Below are positions 1 to 13,400 of a stretch of DNA of 64,000 bases, piece by piece. Location of the stretch: assembly GCF_040436345.1 (NCBI RefSeq), contig NC_133218.1, forward strand, positions 23,855,070 through 23,919,069, given 5' to 3'. The first letter of the stretch is position 1, and every line of letters starts with the position of its first letter. The notes under the pieces were generated by a model, which worked only from the letters and a program-made list of their open reading frames with translations, did not search any database and was not told the DNA's origin. The position numbers and the translations under genes are program-made. The stretch is from Pagrus major (lineage: Eukaryota; Chordata; Actinopteri; Spariformes; Sparidae).

Positions 1-240
1 GGAAAACAAAATTAAACTTGCCAAAACTTGTAGGCTTATCAAAGTGATCGCAACACTTTCGGTTACACTACCCAGGCACAAAGTGTCCTGCCGTAACTGG
101 AGAAAGATGGCCGGTCGGTGTTTTACTCCGCGAGACTTCACTCGGGGAGCTCTGGCGTCACATTCCATCCAGACGAACGTGCGTGATGTGTGCGGCCAGG
201 ATGACGTCAGCGTGTGTCTGCGTTTTTAAAGGGACAGTGA
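1..240. promoter_or_regulatory. CpG-rich promoter-like segment at left edge
   Basis: This stretch is richer in CpG than the AT-rich DNA after it. It carries a perfect cAMP-response palindrome TGACGTCA at 202-209 and a YY1-like AAGATGGC at 104-111. It lies just downstream of clec3a in clec3a's direction. In human the next gene in that direction is WWOX, so it could be the start of a leftward gene outside the window; this is inference. A short plus-strand frame opens at the ATG inside the YY1-like motif and ends at 229, but nothing in it is recognisable. Confidence 0.4.
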
Positions 241-1795
241 CACACAAAAAAAAACACGACTGACAAGCGAGAACAAATAATGCTGGTACGATTTAAATTT
301 TTTGTTGGTGAAAAAAACCCCACTAATAATTAGGAATCCGACACATTTAAAGAGCATTTAAAATAAAACAAAACATAAACAGCGATCCAAAGCATCATTT
401 TCTGTCAAGTAGGGCCCCACTTATTCTGAGGTCCTTTAATTAAATGTACTTTATATTGTATTTAATAACTAATGTGATATCTATTTGTATTTTTAGGCCT
501 GTCTTTATAGATAGAGGAGACAACAGGAAATGAGGGAGACAGAGACTCAACAAAGGAGGATGTTATGGGTCATGGTTGGTACCTTAACCCCAGCGCCACA
601 GGGACGTCCCTGTTTAGACTGTGAGGTGACACAGTACAGTGATGTGTGTTTATGTTGCTTGATGTTAGTACACTTCACCCTGCAGGGTAGCAGCATTAGT
701 TCAGGGCAAACAGTTACAAAATGCATATTTCACATTGTCACCTCACAGCGAGGAGGGTCAGGGTTTGATAACAGTCTCGCTCTGCACGTTTGCATGTTCC
801 TTGTGTTTGTTCGGGTTTACTTTCGGTTATTCCACATTCCAGAGACAAGTCAGGAGAAGCGACCCTGAACTCTGAACCTGAGTGCCTTAAGTTTTCACGC
901 AAAGTCTGTAGATAGAGACACAGATGTGATTTTGGTTGTTAATTAGTTCACTCTGCCAACATAAAAATGATTTATCAAACTGTTTATCAAACGTGTTATG
1001 ACAGAATAAGGAAACAAGCGCGGTCGGAGTGATTTCCTCATTGTTTGCTGTCACCAAACAAGAGGATATCAACGCAGGCGCAGGGAGGGTTATAAGAAGA
1101 GGGGTGTAGAGGCCATGTTTTGTATCAGAATGGATATTTATACGTATAAAGTAATATTGTACTTTACTTTTTACTTTATTTCAGTCATTCACAGTTCATT
1201 TGCTGTTGCATAAGGCCGCACCGCTGATATGATGCCTCAATAAAATGAGTTTCTGTATGAACGGTGCTGTGAAAGACCAGTTCGGTTGTTTGCATATTTT
1301 GTTGTGATTAAATATTTTGATTATAAAGTAGGTCCAGGTGTTATATGAATGTTGTAAAAGTATCCTAACGCTCAGTCCACACTGAAATGCAGGGCTGCTG
1401 TTACTTTGTGATGTCACATACAGGCTGTAGTCGCAACAACACCGGCAAAGCTGAGCTGAAACACGGTGGCTGCTCAGGCCCGTGAGAGCTGACCAATCAG
1501 AGCAGAATGTGATTTTCAGTAGGGGAGCCTTAAAGAGACAGCAGTCAGACAGAGGGTGAATAGAGGTGCTGCAGCACTGGACAGCAATTGTCACAAAAGT
1601 TCACATTTTTGTTTATTTCTATGTTTCTTCATCCAGAATGTCTGACTTCTCACGTTGTTCATTCATAACCTGAGGCTTTGGGACATAAAGTGAACGTACT
1701 ACTGCGTAATCAATAACCATATAGACACAAGGCCAAAAACAAGTCATGTTTCCATCTTGAATCAGCACAGATATGACGACTTAGCTTTGCACAAT
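241..1795. other. Intergenic, no gene seen
   Basis: AT-rich sequence between the left-edge CpG segment and the clec3a poly(A) signal. Open frames here (for example 530-868 plus and 1196-1594 minus) lack recognisable domains and are not flanked by convincing splice signals. I see no RNA gene or clear repeat. Confidence 0.5.
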
Positions 1796-1801
1796 TTTAA
1801 T
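1796..1801 (-). terminator. clec3a: Poly(A) signal ATTAAA of clec3a
   Basis: Read on the minus strand, ATTAAA lies about 53 nt after the clec3a stop codon. It is a common variant poly(A) signal and would give a very short 3' UTR, with cleavage expected near 1775-1785. The position is inferred from motif and spacing only. Confidence 0.55.
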
Positions 1802-1853
1802 CAGAGACCCACTCAGATTATCATCACATTTTTTAACAACCACCGTGTCTCCT

Positions 1854-3795
1854 TTAGGGAATGACATATTCACAGATGTACTTCTTGAGGCTGCGACACA
1901 CCTCATCGTACCACTTTCCCTGTGCGACCACTGAGAGAGCAACACAGCTCTCCCTCTTCGTTCCTGTGGGCTGCTTCTTGGAGCGGTCCCAGTTGAAGAA
2001 GCTGACTGGCAGACTGTTGACATCAACATACTGGCCTTCTTTCACTATGTCTGCCACACCGATCCAGAAGTCCTTGGATCCCGGGGCACTCCTCTTTGCA
2101 TAGTCTCTCAGTTCATTGTTCTCCATCAAGTCCCGGGGCGTTGCGAGGGTTCCTCCTTGTGCAATACAGTCTTCATTTGCTTCATGGTAATGTTTGGGCT
2201 CTTCAATCGTGAGGTAACACTTCCTGTGAGCTTTGATGCCGCGGAGACAGACTGAAAACACAAAGCACTTCCTTCATGAGTGAGTTGAATTGTGAAGTTA
2301 CTATATTGTACTTTTTTTAATACTTATGAATCTCCCTCCCTTTTTCTCCTGAACTAAAATTTGTAACAATTTCATACAGCTACATTTGTTAACTCACAGT
2401 AGAGAGGGTTCACACACTGAATAGTGACTAATACATTGTCCGAGAAAGGAAAAAGCAGTGTGATAACAATAACAACAATAAAAAAAACAATAAAAATATA
2501 GAATATTTTCATATTGTCAACTGGTGTAAGATAGATTACAGAAAGAAAAACAGCAACACAATGAAAACAATAGAAAACTATTGTGAAGAATAGTTCTTAC
2601 AAACCCTATAAATGATTTATGTGTCACTTAGATTCTTCACTGCACAGTTTAACGTCCTACTTCACAATTTAATGGATCCTTTGAGTGCTGCTGCCCTCTG
2701 CTGGTGACTCAGCACACTAAACAATTCAAAATCTAGTTTTCAAGTCACCAATTACGTCCACACACACACACACACACACACTGCATGGCAGCTCAGTGGC
2801 CTTGATTAACAAGTAACAGCCAGAGAGGACATGTTACATATTCAAGTACACTTAAGTACAACTGTTGCGTACACACACGTTTCCATCTAATTCTGTCACA
2901 GAAGTTCAATTTAAAGTGTCACATTTAATGCACTTTTTGTCCATCACGTTGAGTCAGTGATAAAAAAAAGTGTGATTAATTAAAAGAGACAGAAAAGACA
3001 TTTTGTTTATGTGTAATACTTGATGTTTATGTTGAAGTTCCCCTCAACTTTAAGTGTGATACTTGAATAAACACATACGGTTTTTGTATAAGTCTGCATT
3101 AATGTTAGAACAGCTTTGCATCAATGTGACACTATATTGGACTTGAATCACGAAATTAGATGGAAAACGTACATGTAATTAAAATACTAAATGTAGTTTG
3201 GGGAAAGAAATTTAAACTGAGGTAGCATTTACAATAATAACAAAGTAATAATACAAATGCAGAAGTGTTTATTTGATGTATTTCTTTACAAAAAAGTGTA
3301 AAATTGTTTATTCAGTCATGAAGATCAATCGATGCAGTTTTCTCTACACGGTTATCCTTTAAAATCACTGTTTTAGGCAAATCTTTATTGTGACAGCCTA
3401 AAATCACAATCATATTATCCACCAACCATTGTCCTGTGATTTTTACTTATTTCTTTTAAACAAACTGCATAAATCTACTGTCATCTCGTCTCTGTTACCT
3501 GTCTGCAGCGCCTGCATCTCTTTGAGTGAATTCACCTCCTGCCACAACCTCTCAAGCTGGGACTTCACATCATCTTCCTCTGCAGCTGCATCTCGACGAA
3601 GAGACGAGTAAAAAAAACACAGGGCAGATGAACACCAGTGGCAGTCACGTTATTTGTGATGTGTGTGCCATGTACACGGTTACCTCCGGCCTGCCGAGGT
3701 GTCACGGCCTTCCTGGTGCGGGATGGACGGCTGGAGCTGAAGTGGAGCAAGGAGAAGCAGAGAACGAGGAAGACATGGAGGGCCAGACGTGCCAT
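1854..3795 (-). CDS. clec3a: C-type lectin domain family 3 member A
   Basis: Three coding exons on the minus strand, 3684-3795, 3499-3591 and 1854-2251, join in phase to a 200-aa secreted protein (human CLEC3A is about 197 aa). Residues 1-22 form a signal peptide (MARLALHVFLVLCFSLLHF). A basic stretch SRTRKAVTPRQ follows, then a short acidic insert (AAEEDD), then a coiled coil (SQLERLWQEVNSLKEMQ) like the trimerising helix of the tetranectin family. Residues 69-200 are one C-type lectin domain with the expected cysteines (VCLRG, KCYL, NEDC, ESC, EVC, YIC) and the core FWIGVAD. The usual EPN and WND calcium/sugar motifs are not intact (QPT and WYD instead), as is typical of the CLEC3 group, so classical sugar binding is unlikely. 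CLEC3A is known from cartilage extracellular matrix. Tetranectin (CLEC3B) is the nearest alternative, but the similarity and the vat1l neighbour favour CLEC3A. Confidence 0.95.
2759..2781. repeat. (CA)n microsatellite
   Basis: About 11 uninterrupted CA dinucleotides in the second coding-exon intron of clec3a. Confidence 0.95.
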
Positions 3796-3883
3796 GTCTG
3801 AGTCCAGTGGATCCTACAGGACGGGACACAGTGGCACACCTTGTACTGCTGCGAGAGGAACCGAAAACTGTGCAGGCAGCTCA

Positions 3884-3892
3884 ATATATACT
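3884..3892 (-). promoter_or_regulatory. clec3a: TATA box candidate for clec3a
   Basis: On the minus strand the sequence reads GTATATATT about 90 nt upstream of the clec3a start codon. Transcription would begin near 3858, giving a 5' UTR of about 60 nt. A TATA promoter suits a tissue-restricted matrix gene. Based on motif and spacing only. Confidence 0.5.
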
Positions 3893-3899
3893 GGCCCTC

Positions 3900-4664
3900 T
3901 ATGTGCCTCTCCTTACATTGGCTCCAACTCTGTTTGTGTTTGTCCAAACATCAGGAGGAGGTGAGAGAGGTATAAGGGTGGAGTGGCAAATAATGACTTC
4001 CTTGTGTCTGGCTTTTGATAAATATTTACTCGGGACAAGGTGCGCTGGGCAGTATTCCCTTTCATTTCACTAACAAACTGGAAATTCATTGACTGCTCCA
4101 CTATTACAGAGTGTTCTTCATCCTGTCCAACGTTCAGTGTCAGTTTTGGACGAGTGAAAAGTGATGTTACGCCGTAGTGTCATCCCAGAAAAAAGTGTTG
4201 GACTGTCAAATGGTCCCACCAAACTGTGAAATATATCATCTATGTACTCTAAGTGGTATTAATCGACACCTATAAAGCTTAAATTTACAATTTTCAGTGT
4301 AAGAAAACAGGTAACTGAGTAAATGTTGTTGCTACTGATTGACTCTAGATATCTTTTCAATGTTTCAATCACACAGATGACCACTTGTACAAGCTTTAAA
4401 AATAAAGCTCCTCTGAGACCAGAGGAAGTCCAGCTCAGGTCCAGGCCAAGTTATTTTTAGAGTGAGATGTTGTATAAAGATGGGAGGGGAGAGCTAAATA
4501 AGAAAAACCTTTGGGCATATGGGCTCAATATAGCACCACAACTCTCAAAACCAGCCCACGTATGTTTTCAAACTGCACATTCACAAAAACAAACACCTTA
4601 TAGAGGACGAGCTTCTGATATATGTTGTTTTCCAGCAAGTTATTCAATCTGTCTTGTAGTGAAA
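3900..4664. other. Intergenic upstream of clec3a
   Basis: Upstream sequence of clec3a, beyond its TATA candidate. No exon-like frame with splice sites is visible and no repeat family was recognised. Confidence 0.4.
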
Positions 4665-5010
4665 TAAGGTTGTCACAAGTATCGATACTGTAATACTTTT
4701 TCACTACCACATGTTTAAAATGATACAATATCCACGTTTGATAGAACTGAAAGTAACAAAACTACAAAAAAAACTTATCTACAATCAGATTTTCAACCCA
4801 AGGCTGCACAGATATGGACTTTATTAGACTACTAATGTGTTGGTTTAGTCACTTTTCCTGTACCAGCACTGTGTACAGGTTTTTAATTTGAAAAAAAAAC
4901 AAAAAAACATCCTATTTTTTGTGCCTACAACTCCCCCCCCCGCCCGCCCTTTTGCTGTGGTATCAAAAGAGGTATTGAGTTTCTTGTATCAAAGTTTTGT
5001 GACGACCTTA
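4665..5010. mobile_element. Miniature inverted-repeat transposon with TA ends
   Basis: The left end reads TAAGGTTGTCACAA and the right end, reverse-complemented, reads TAAGGTCGTCACAA: 13 of 14 bases match. The outer TA on both sides is compatible with a TA target-site duplication, as made by Tc1/mariner-type transposases. The interior is about 320 bp, holds GATAC/GTATC-rich sequence and a C-run near 4930-4946, and has no coding capacity. Confidence 0.6.
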
Positions 5011-5601
5011 CAGACAGTACGTGGTACTGTAACATCTATTTAGTTTAGACTCCTTGCACAGTATGGAGTCCAAGTTCTGTTTAGTCAGCATGCAAAAAAA
5101 AAGAGGGTTGCATTTGCAAGAACTTCTGTTCCAAACAGCTAACACTTCTCTCTTTCCATCCTGAGGCAGACATAACACCCAAACTAACCCTGAGTTGTGG
5201 ATGAGACGGACAGCGACTGTGCTGAGGGTCTGGTGTTCTGGTTTAATTATTAATGATTAAGACGCCGCATACGTTCACTCAAATAAAACAGTTTGCAGCA
5301 CTCCTGCCAACAGCACACAAACTGATTCTGACTACACTACCTGTAAGATTTGTTGCCATCTGTTGCCAAACTGAGGGATGTGCAGTACACTAATGCAGTA
5401 CAATGTAATGTACACAGTTTTCTGTTTGTTTGTTTGTTTTTACATAAGTAGGCCTATCTATAGAATATGCACATCAAAAGAGAAGAGACCCCTTTTTTCT
5501 TTTGGAAATAACTGACTTCAGGGAGGCCGCAAATCTCATAAGGGTCAGATAAAAAAAAAAGAAAACACAATTTTCACAAAACGGCGTACTTTGCAGATAA
5601 A
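5011..5601. other. Intergenic between clec3a and vat1l
   Basis: Low-complexity AT-rich sequence past the presumed end of the vat1l transcript. No gene is seen. Confidence 0.4.
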
Positions 5602-5607
5602 TTTATT
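5602..5607 (-). terminator. vat1l: Probable distal poly(A) signal of vat1l
   Basis: AATAAA on the minus strand, about 1.8 kb past the vat1l stop codon. The sequence between it and the stop codon (5608-7438) has no competing gene, so it could be a long 3' UTR. A nearer AATAAA at 6005-6010 is an alternative, so the true end is uncertain. Confidence 0.4.
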
Positions 5608-7438
5608 CAAGTAAACAGAGTTGTACTCAAAGAAGGAACACAACAAGGAAGAAAATGTGACAAAAAATATGCTTCCACAGGTAAACCATAGTTTATAAGG
5701 ATTCTTGTAAGCACACTACAATGCTAAATCATGTGCTAAACACTTCTTTAGACACGTTTTTTTCTTGTTTTTACAAGGCAATGTGAATGCACACTCAAAA
5801 ACATCCTCTCTCTCACACACACACAAACACAAACATACACATAATCTGACCCGACATTGAAGGCATCAAAATTGAGATGTATTTCCAAAGTGTCTACGCG
5901 TCACTATCCTTATTTCCAAATCTACAAATCAATGTCTAAATCACTCTACTACACCCAATAAGTGTTTACTCCTGTTAGTTTGTCTCTGTTACTATGTTGT
6001 TCCATTTATTCTGTCCTAAAATGGCATTTTTATTAAATGTTGGCTTTTATAAGAGTTGAGAAAATACTTTTTGACGATACTCTGGCCTTCGCTTTAATAA
6101 TCCAAAGTAATAAATAATTCAAATGACTAGCTGATATAAAGAACACTGAATAAGCACAGCAGAAGAAATGGTTAAATGTTGTTACCTTCGCAAATAAATA
6201 CAGATCAGCCATCTGTAGCCATTTGTTCCCGGCCAGCTGTTCTCCTCCTGTGCTTCATTAACAACTCGCAGATGTGGAGTAAAGCAGAGGGCATCATACT
6301 TACAAATGAAGTAACACACATCACCCTGCCTTTAAACACCAGCTCATTGCAAAAATAATTTATGTTCTTCATGTTCTTATGGCACTTTTGTTGTGAGGCA
6401 CCAGCAAGTAAACAACTTTGGTCAGACAGGCAAAGCAGAGACTCCACAACCCTTGAACTGCAGTCTGACTGATGACTTCATGATCCTTCACTGAGAAAAT
6501 CCAGAATTTTGTATTTACATATTTTCTGCAAGATTTTGACACAGATATGAACTTGAAACTCGAATGTGTTGTTTTATGCCAAAACGACCCGCCAATAAAT
6601 GTGATGCAGTCTAGTGCCGCACATTATGTACTGTACTTTAGTAAAAGTTATAAATACACAGTTTAGTGGGAAAATGTGGAAGATTCACCTTCCTACGGAT
6701 TATATGATCAGGCGAGGATCTATTTTTGTATTCCAGTTAAAAATATGAAGCGTTTTTGTGGGTTGTTTCAATGCTAACTTCACTCCAAGGGAAGCAGTTC
6801 AAGCCTCAAACACTTGTTTGTAGCTCAAAGGCACTGGTGATCCCATAATATTACACAGCTGGCAAACAGAATAAAACATCATGCATCTATCTACACACAA
6901 ACCTTTGCTCTACTGCTCTATTTTTCCATTGCTCTCATTTTACGACGGTCATCACTGAGGACAGACATGATGTGACACCTACGAGCTAAATCTGTTTTGA
7001 AGGAAGCTAATCTTGAAGTGATAACAGTGAGTCAGCAGGCTAAAATGCTTAATCAGTCTAATGCTAATTCAATAAACTGTTGGCAGATGCAATTATCTGA
7101 AAATTGGACACAAACCTATTCACATCATTAGCTAGCGTAACATCATATCATAGTAATACTATTTCGAGAATTCCACTTGTTGCCCTTGGTGGGAAAAATG
7201 TTGTTAGTAGTCATTACCCAAAAATTCAGCTTGACCAATCAACTGACAAACAATAGGTACGAGAAGCACAAACATATTCTGTACAAACATACATTCATGC
7301 ATTCATGCATACAGCACATGCATACACACACAGGCACATACTGCACAACACTGTGTGTGTGGTAGTATTCCTCTGTGGGGGTAGTGTGCAGCCTCTCCAG
7401 TCTCTAGGTGTGTTGGGGTGCGCTGGGGTTCGTTGGGT

Positions 7439-10400
7439 TTAATGGATGAAAGGCATTCGCTCCTTGCTGTCGTTGTCTCCCTCTGGCTCCTCTTCTTCCT
7501 CTCCTGCTTCACTGGTCTCTGTGCTGTCGCTGGCCATCTAGTGGTGGTAAAATATTATGCAGCTGTCATTATCTGTATACTGAGCAACTTGTACAAAGAA
7601 ATAAAAACAGAGATGAACGTGAATGTGTGCTGACACCAAGTGGTCCAGTAAATGTATAGATTTATGTTCCTGTTACCAGAGGAGTGGGAGTTTTCTCAAC
7701 ATCCAGAATGAGTTTCCCTATGTTGCCTCTGTCGTGAATTCTCTGCATGGCCTCTTTTACCTGAGAATAAAACACAACAATTAAATTATCATCAACAATC
7801 TGAACTGTTGGGAAACAACATCACAACAGCAGCTGCTGAAGGTAAGATTGTAATATCACAAATTAAAATGATGGCTTTGGCTGATGATTTTTAACATCTA
7901 AACATGGCACAGCTCTTGTAATTATTGAAGGAACATGAGTGAAACTTTGACAAGAACTTGGGTTTATCCAGACAAACAGATGTTTGATTTGGGTTGAGTG
8001 ATTTGAATTCAGCATAAAATAATAATTTGCTTCTTTCTTCTCTGTGGTCGGTGTAGTTTATTTAAAACCAAACAAAAACAAAGAACAAACAAAGTTCTTA
8101 AAGTTCTTGTTACAAAACAGTTTGAGGCTTGTACTGCAGCCAGACTGTTTTATAGAAAAACACAAAGTTATCCTTTGTTTTGTTTTGTTTTTTATATAAC
8201 AGAGTGAACAGTTTTGAGCTTATTATTCAATATTTTCACAACATTTCACTTTTGGCTCCTTGTCATCATGTTATCAAGAAAATACCAAAAGTAAATTTTG
8301 TCGAAAACTATCACATTTTTTGTGAGCACTACCATTGTGCCATTATTGTAATTCTAGTTTTACTGCAACATTTCTCGTGTACGTTGATCAACACACCTCG
8401 CAGGTCAAAGTAATGAACAATGAAACATCAATGCTACTCATTAAAGCTTGTCTGACTCAACTGTGTAGAGAAAAATTCACACATCACAAAAGATTAGCTC
8501 AGGATGCCGTACCTTGCTTTCTCATTACAGTCTGCACAAAGACACAACTGAATGTGCCTCTTTGTCTGGAGGCCATTGTGTCACGAGCATTCATTTGCTA
8601 AAAGAAACAGCGGAAATCATGCCAAGAGCAAAAATAGGTCAGAAACTTGCACTGCTGCTAAGTAAAGTTTGCAGAAGAGAGAATCCACTTGGATTGTAGG
8701 TGTTATTGGATTTTCCTGGTACTTTCAAGCAACCACTGTAAGATACTGTATGAGGATTCAATTTTATTTTTAGTTAGTAAAACTGGTCAGATGACCTCCT
8801 GTTAGTCTGTTTCCGTCACGAATACTCTCCAACTTTTCATTTCAGAAAGAAAGCATGGTCAACATAAAAAAACAACGCCCTATGAATTCCCCCTCCAGGC
8901 ATACCAACCGATGAGGCAGGCTGTGGCCCTGACACTACATCCCACACCATCCTCCCCTCTAATGAGATTCTTCACGGGCACTAGTTCCAGTGAAAGGCCT
9001 GAGCAATCTGCCAAAGTTTAATGACAACAGTACATGGGGAGTTTCCCATGAGAAATGAAAATCTGAAGACAGCAATCATTTCATCGCACACTCTCCCCCT
9101 GACGATAGATATACAGAGTCTGGATTGACTTGTAATCAGCTACTTGTGATGTATAACCTGCACTGCCTCGCCTTTTATCAGTATTCCAGTAGCTTTTTTG
9201 GCAGCGATATAAATTCCAAACATTTTACTTGTGAAGACAGAGGACGTGTTGGATGCATTCTGATACTGCTGATTGGAGGGATTAGGCAAATCTCTCTCAG
9301 GTTAAACTTTAAGATGAGGAAATGGCTTTTACTTTAGTTATAATGATACCATTAGTCAGAATATAGCTACTGGAAATGGAGATAAAGCCAAAATACAACA
9401 GAAAGCAGCTTTTATCCTTTTGACTCTACAGTTGTGGCTCATGAAAGTTATGGACTAAAGTGCCTTTTACCAGGGATGCAAAAAAACGACTGGACTAGTC
9501 ACTAAATTTGCGAGTGCAAAATAAGTCTGCACAATTAATCGAAAAAGCGAAATTGCACTATATAGGTAGATACATAGGTACAATGTGTGACAAAACTGCA
9601 TTACAAACAAGTACTGTAGTGATGTAATGTTTGGTACAGACCCCAACAAATGCCACATCATCATGCATGCACAATACCAGAGCCCTGGAACAAGTTCACC
9701 TAAATGGAATGCAGCCGTAATTAATGTTATAAATTCTACCTGTGCTTTTCCTGCTTTGACAAGTCAAACTTCTGCTGAGGTTGAAGTCAGGTGAAGCGAT
9801 GCCAGAGTTACATGTTGCCAAACTCCATAATAAAAGGTAAAGCCCCTCCCACCTCAGGCACAACAACACTAATCAATCAAGCACAGTTAGGGCTGTCTCT
9901 TTTAATTTGAATTTTTTTTTTTTTTTTTCTGTAAGCGCAACAGGCGGTTTGCATCAGTTTGTCTTGTGTTCCAGTAGACAACATTCTTTACATGCAATTT
10001 TCTGCTTGACCTGTTGCAAGCGCTCTTGAACTATCAGTAAACTAAGCTAATGATAAAAATGGAGGAGGACATTAGCGGGCATAGCCGTGCTGATTAGAGA
10101 ATCACAACACAGAAGGACGAGCAGCGTGTGGAAGTATTTCGGGTTCGACACCGTAGATGTCAGAAATACCAATGAAGATTAGGCTGTGACTTTGGTGACT
10201 GTTAGTTTGCTGACTTTGTAAAAAGCAGCAGCTTAAGTTACTCTTCAGCAACACACTGAGGACTCATCTGCTAGCTTGTCCAAGTGGCAGCGTAGGCACC
10301 AGAAATAATTGGAGCAATATCAACTGTACAACCGGCTGCCTACTCATACGAACAGTATGACACCACAAGGGAAAGTATGAAGACTATATTGAAGGGTAAG

Positions 10401-13400
10401 ACCATTTGACCGGTACATATGGACATCGCTAGGAACGGTCACACATGCACTGGCACAGAACAGGGGGAACAACAATACTTTTTGTCCCCCCCCCCATTTT
10501 CAGATGCTATTGTAATAAAGTGGTAACATCTAAGCCAGTTATTACGGTCATAGTGCATTGGCAATAATGTCTTAAGGTTATGGCGTCTAACATGCACCTA
10601 GTTTTACTTGTGTGACAATCACAGCCATGTGTGTTGCCTTAAAACCAATTTGAACAAATTATGTGTTAGTTCAAATTCTTTTGAACTTTAAACTTTTTGA
10701 AAAAGAGAGAGCCCTCGCCCACACAGTCTAGTGCTTACAGTCTATCGTGGTCTGTCTCATTAGCTTTGACCTCAGAGATCCCACAACTAATGAGATGCTC
10801 TCAGGCAGACCACATCTAGGGATGTGTTTGAACATCTCATGTCATCTAATAAAGGCAAACTTTGCAGTTATGGAGCTTCATTTACCAGGAAGTTATGTCC
10901 ACCAGAATACAATTAAGTGGTAATTAACTGCTGATTCAGGAGTTAATGAGGATTGGGCGAACCCTGCATCAAACAATTGACCAGGACACAATGGATCATA
11001 ACATAATAAGAGGCTCAAGGCATGATTCAGCGCACATGAGAAAAGTGACTACTGTTGGCAAGAAGGCAATCTGACTGAAAACATTTTAGTAGTTCACAGT
11101 GCAGAGATTAAATCAACAGAGAGACCCCGGAGTAGAGATGGAATTTAACTCCATTATACATTCAGTATATTCTAAACAATGATCGATATGCTGATCCAAA
11201 GCCAGTAACGTACAAATGATTAGATTAGGTTTCTATCTACTTTACAAAGCTTCCCCAGAAATGGAACAACCACAGGTAAAGGAACACCTGAAGAGTTTAT
11301 AGAAATCAGGAGTGAAGTGATTGACGTGTGGGGTTTGTGTGGGTGTGATAATAACTGTGGAAGAGGCAGAAGCAACCTACCCACCATCTGTGGAAGATTG
11401 TCCAAGAACAGCTGACAATGTCCCACAGAAACTAGCAGTGACAAACAACAGCTGATATGCTGTCCAAGATGATTGTAGAAAATCTCTCCTCATGTGATCA
11501 CCACTGTGATCAGTTCATATTTAATCTGAATCTCACTGATTTGACCGTCTTACACCCTCTGATCACCCCAGGTTCTTACCTCCTCCAGCGCCCACAGGGA
11601 GTCCACGACCGGCTTGATTTTCTTTTGGTCGTAGAGACACAAGAGTTTGTCCATCACTGATTTCACGAGACCACATTTGCCGTGCTTGAAGAGGAGGTTG
11701 AGGAGCGAGAATCCAGCTATAACTTTGTTCTCCTCGTAGAGTTTAATAGGGTTCACCTTCTCCACCTGCCACCACTGGAGGAAAAACAAAACAGAGAGAC
11801 ACGTTCATCGCAGGTGACTCATTTTAGTGCGTGCGAGTTTGTTTCATTTGCTATGAAATGTTCATTGGATAGTAACAGACTGCATCTCTGACTCACGGAT
11901 TTTGCAAAGCTGAAGAAACTCTTTGTTTCCCCAGTTACCATGTTTGACGCGCCTGAAAAAACACAAAGAAAAGGATTTCTGTATGCAGTGCAAAAGCCTG
12001 GACAGGAGTGACCGGTCATTAATAAGCAGCCACGAAGCATGAAAGGTGAAGTGGGGGAGAAACAGTTGGCACCTTTAGACCCTTAGATCTGTGCAAGCAT
12101 GCCTTTGCACAAATTCAGTGTAACCAAAACTAATTAATTAATCTACCGCTAATACTGTTACTGTATTCATAAGGCCTGACAGGAACTAAAGTAATTAATG
12201 GAGATCATATTAGAATGGTAGCTGTGAAGGAGCGTGGAGTATGTTTAATTAGAGTCACTATTTCCTCACTCATCTTTAAAGGAAGGGTTTGATATTTTAA
12301 TTCATATTTTTGCCAAGAGTAAGCTTTGGTTAGGATAAAGACTTGATGCCAGGCCTCCAGAAACTGAGGCAGACGTTGAAGCCAACTTGACATAAAGTCC
12401 AAAATGTGAAGTGACAGCGTCATGTGACGCACACTGACCCTAAAAGACTTTTTCTCATAAGCTTACATTGTGAAAGAAGCATCTGTAAAACAATGGATAC
12501 ATTTTTTGCACGTCACAACCACCGTTAAAAGGCTCGTTTTACTATCAGAATTTGATCCAAAATCCGTCAATAATTGCCTCCATAGATCACAAATTACCAC
12601 ATTATGTCTCACAAAAACAGAAATTCTTTGATTTACAAAGGAATATGTTCCAGACTTTTTCTTGGCCAGGAGCAGTTACTGTCTCAGGGCCTGTTTCCGT
12701 TTCCTTTCATTATGTTACGCTATTTGTATCTTGGCTCAAGTTTTATATATAATGGTCAGTATTGATCTTCCCATCTAACTCTCAGCAAGAAAGCACATGA
12801 GCGTATTTCAAAAACAGTCGAACCGTTCCTTTAACTGCGATATTAACTCAAAGGTGAAGCAAATCGACTAAAATTTAACAATTTAGCCAATAGCACTTTG
12901 AAAATATGGAATGGAAAGACAATGGTTACAATGACACAGAGCAAAAAGCCCTGTTCTCACCGTAGAGGATGTAAGTTCCTAAAGGCTTCAGCAGAGTCAG
13001 GCCTTTCCCTGTGTTCTCTCCACACAGACAGTCCAACACGATGTCCACTCCGTCTGGAGAAATCCTAAAACATCAAGAGCAAAGTAAAGTCCACTGAAGA
13101 AAGGATTCATAACATGAATGAGTTTACCACTACAAATATGCGTATAGCCTGAACATTAGTGCTGCAACTAACAATTATTCCCAGATTTATTTATTTTTAT
13201 TAATAATTTAGTCCATCAAATATATAAAAAAAATGTAATCTGTCCTACACAGTTTACCAGCGCCCAAGTTGAAATCTTCATATGTTTTCTTTTGTCTAAC
13301 CAAAAGTCCAACTCACACATAGATATTCAGTTTGCAATAAAATGAAGCTCCAACCAGAGAACCGATAAAGCTTTTGCTCTATAAATGGATCAAGTGATTG

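Noticed and set aside
530-868. 112-residue frame near the left edge
   Set aside because: No domain, composition like surrounding AT-rich DNA, and no splice or promoter support.
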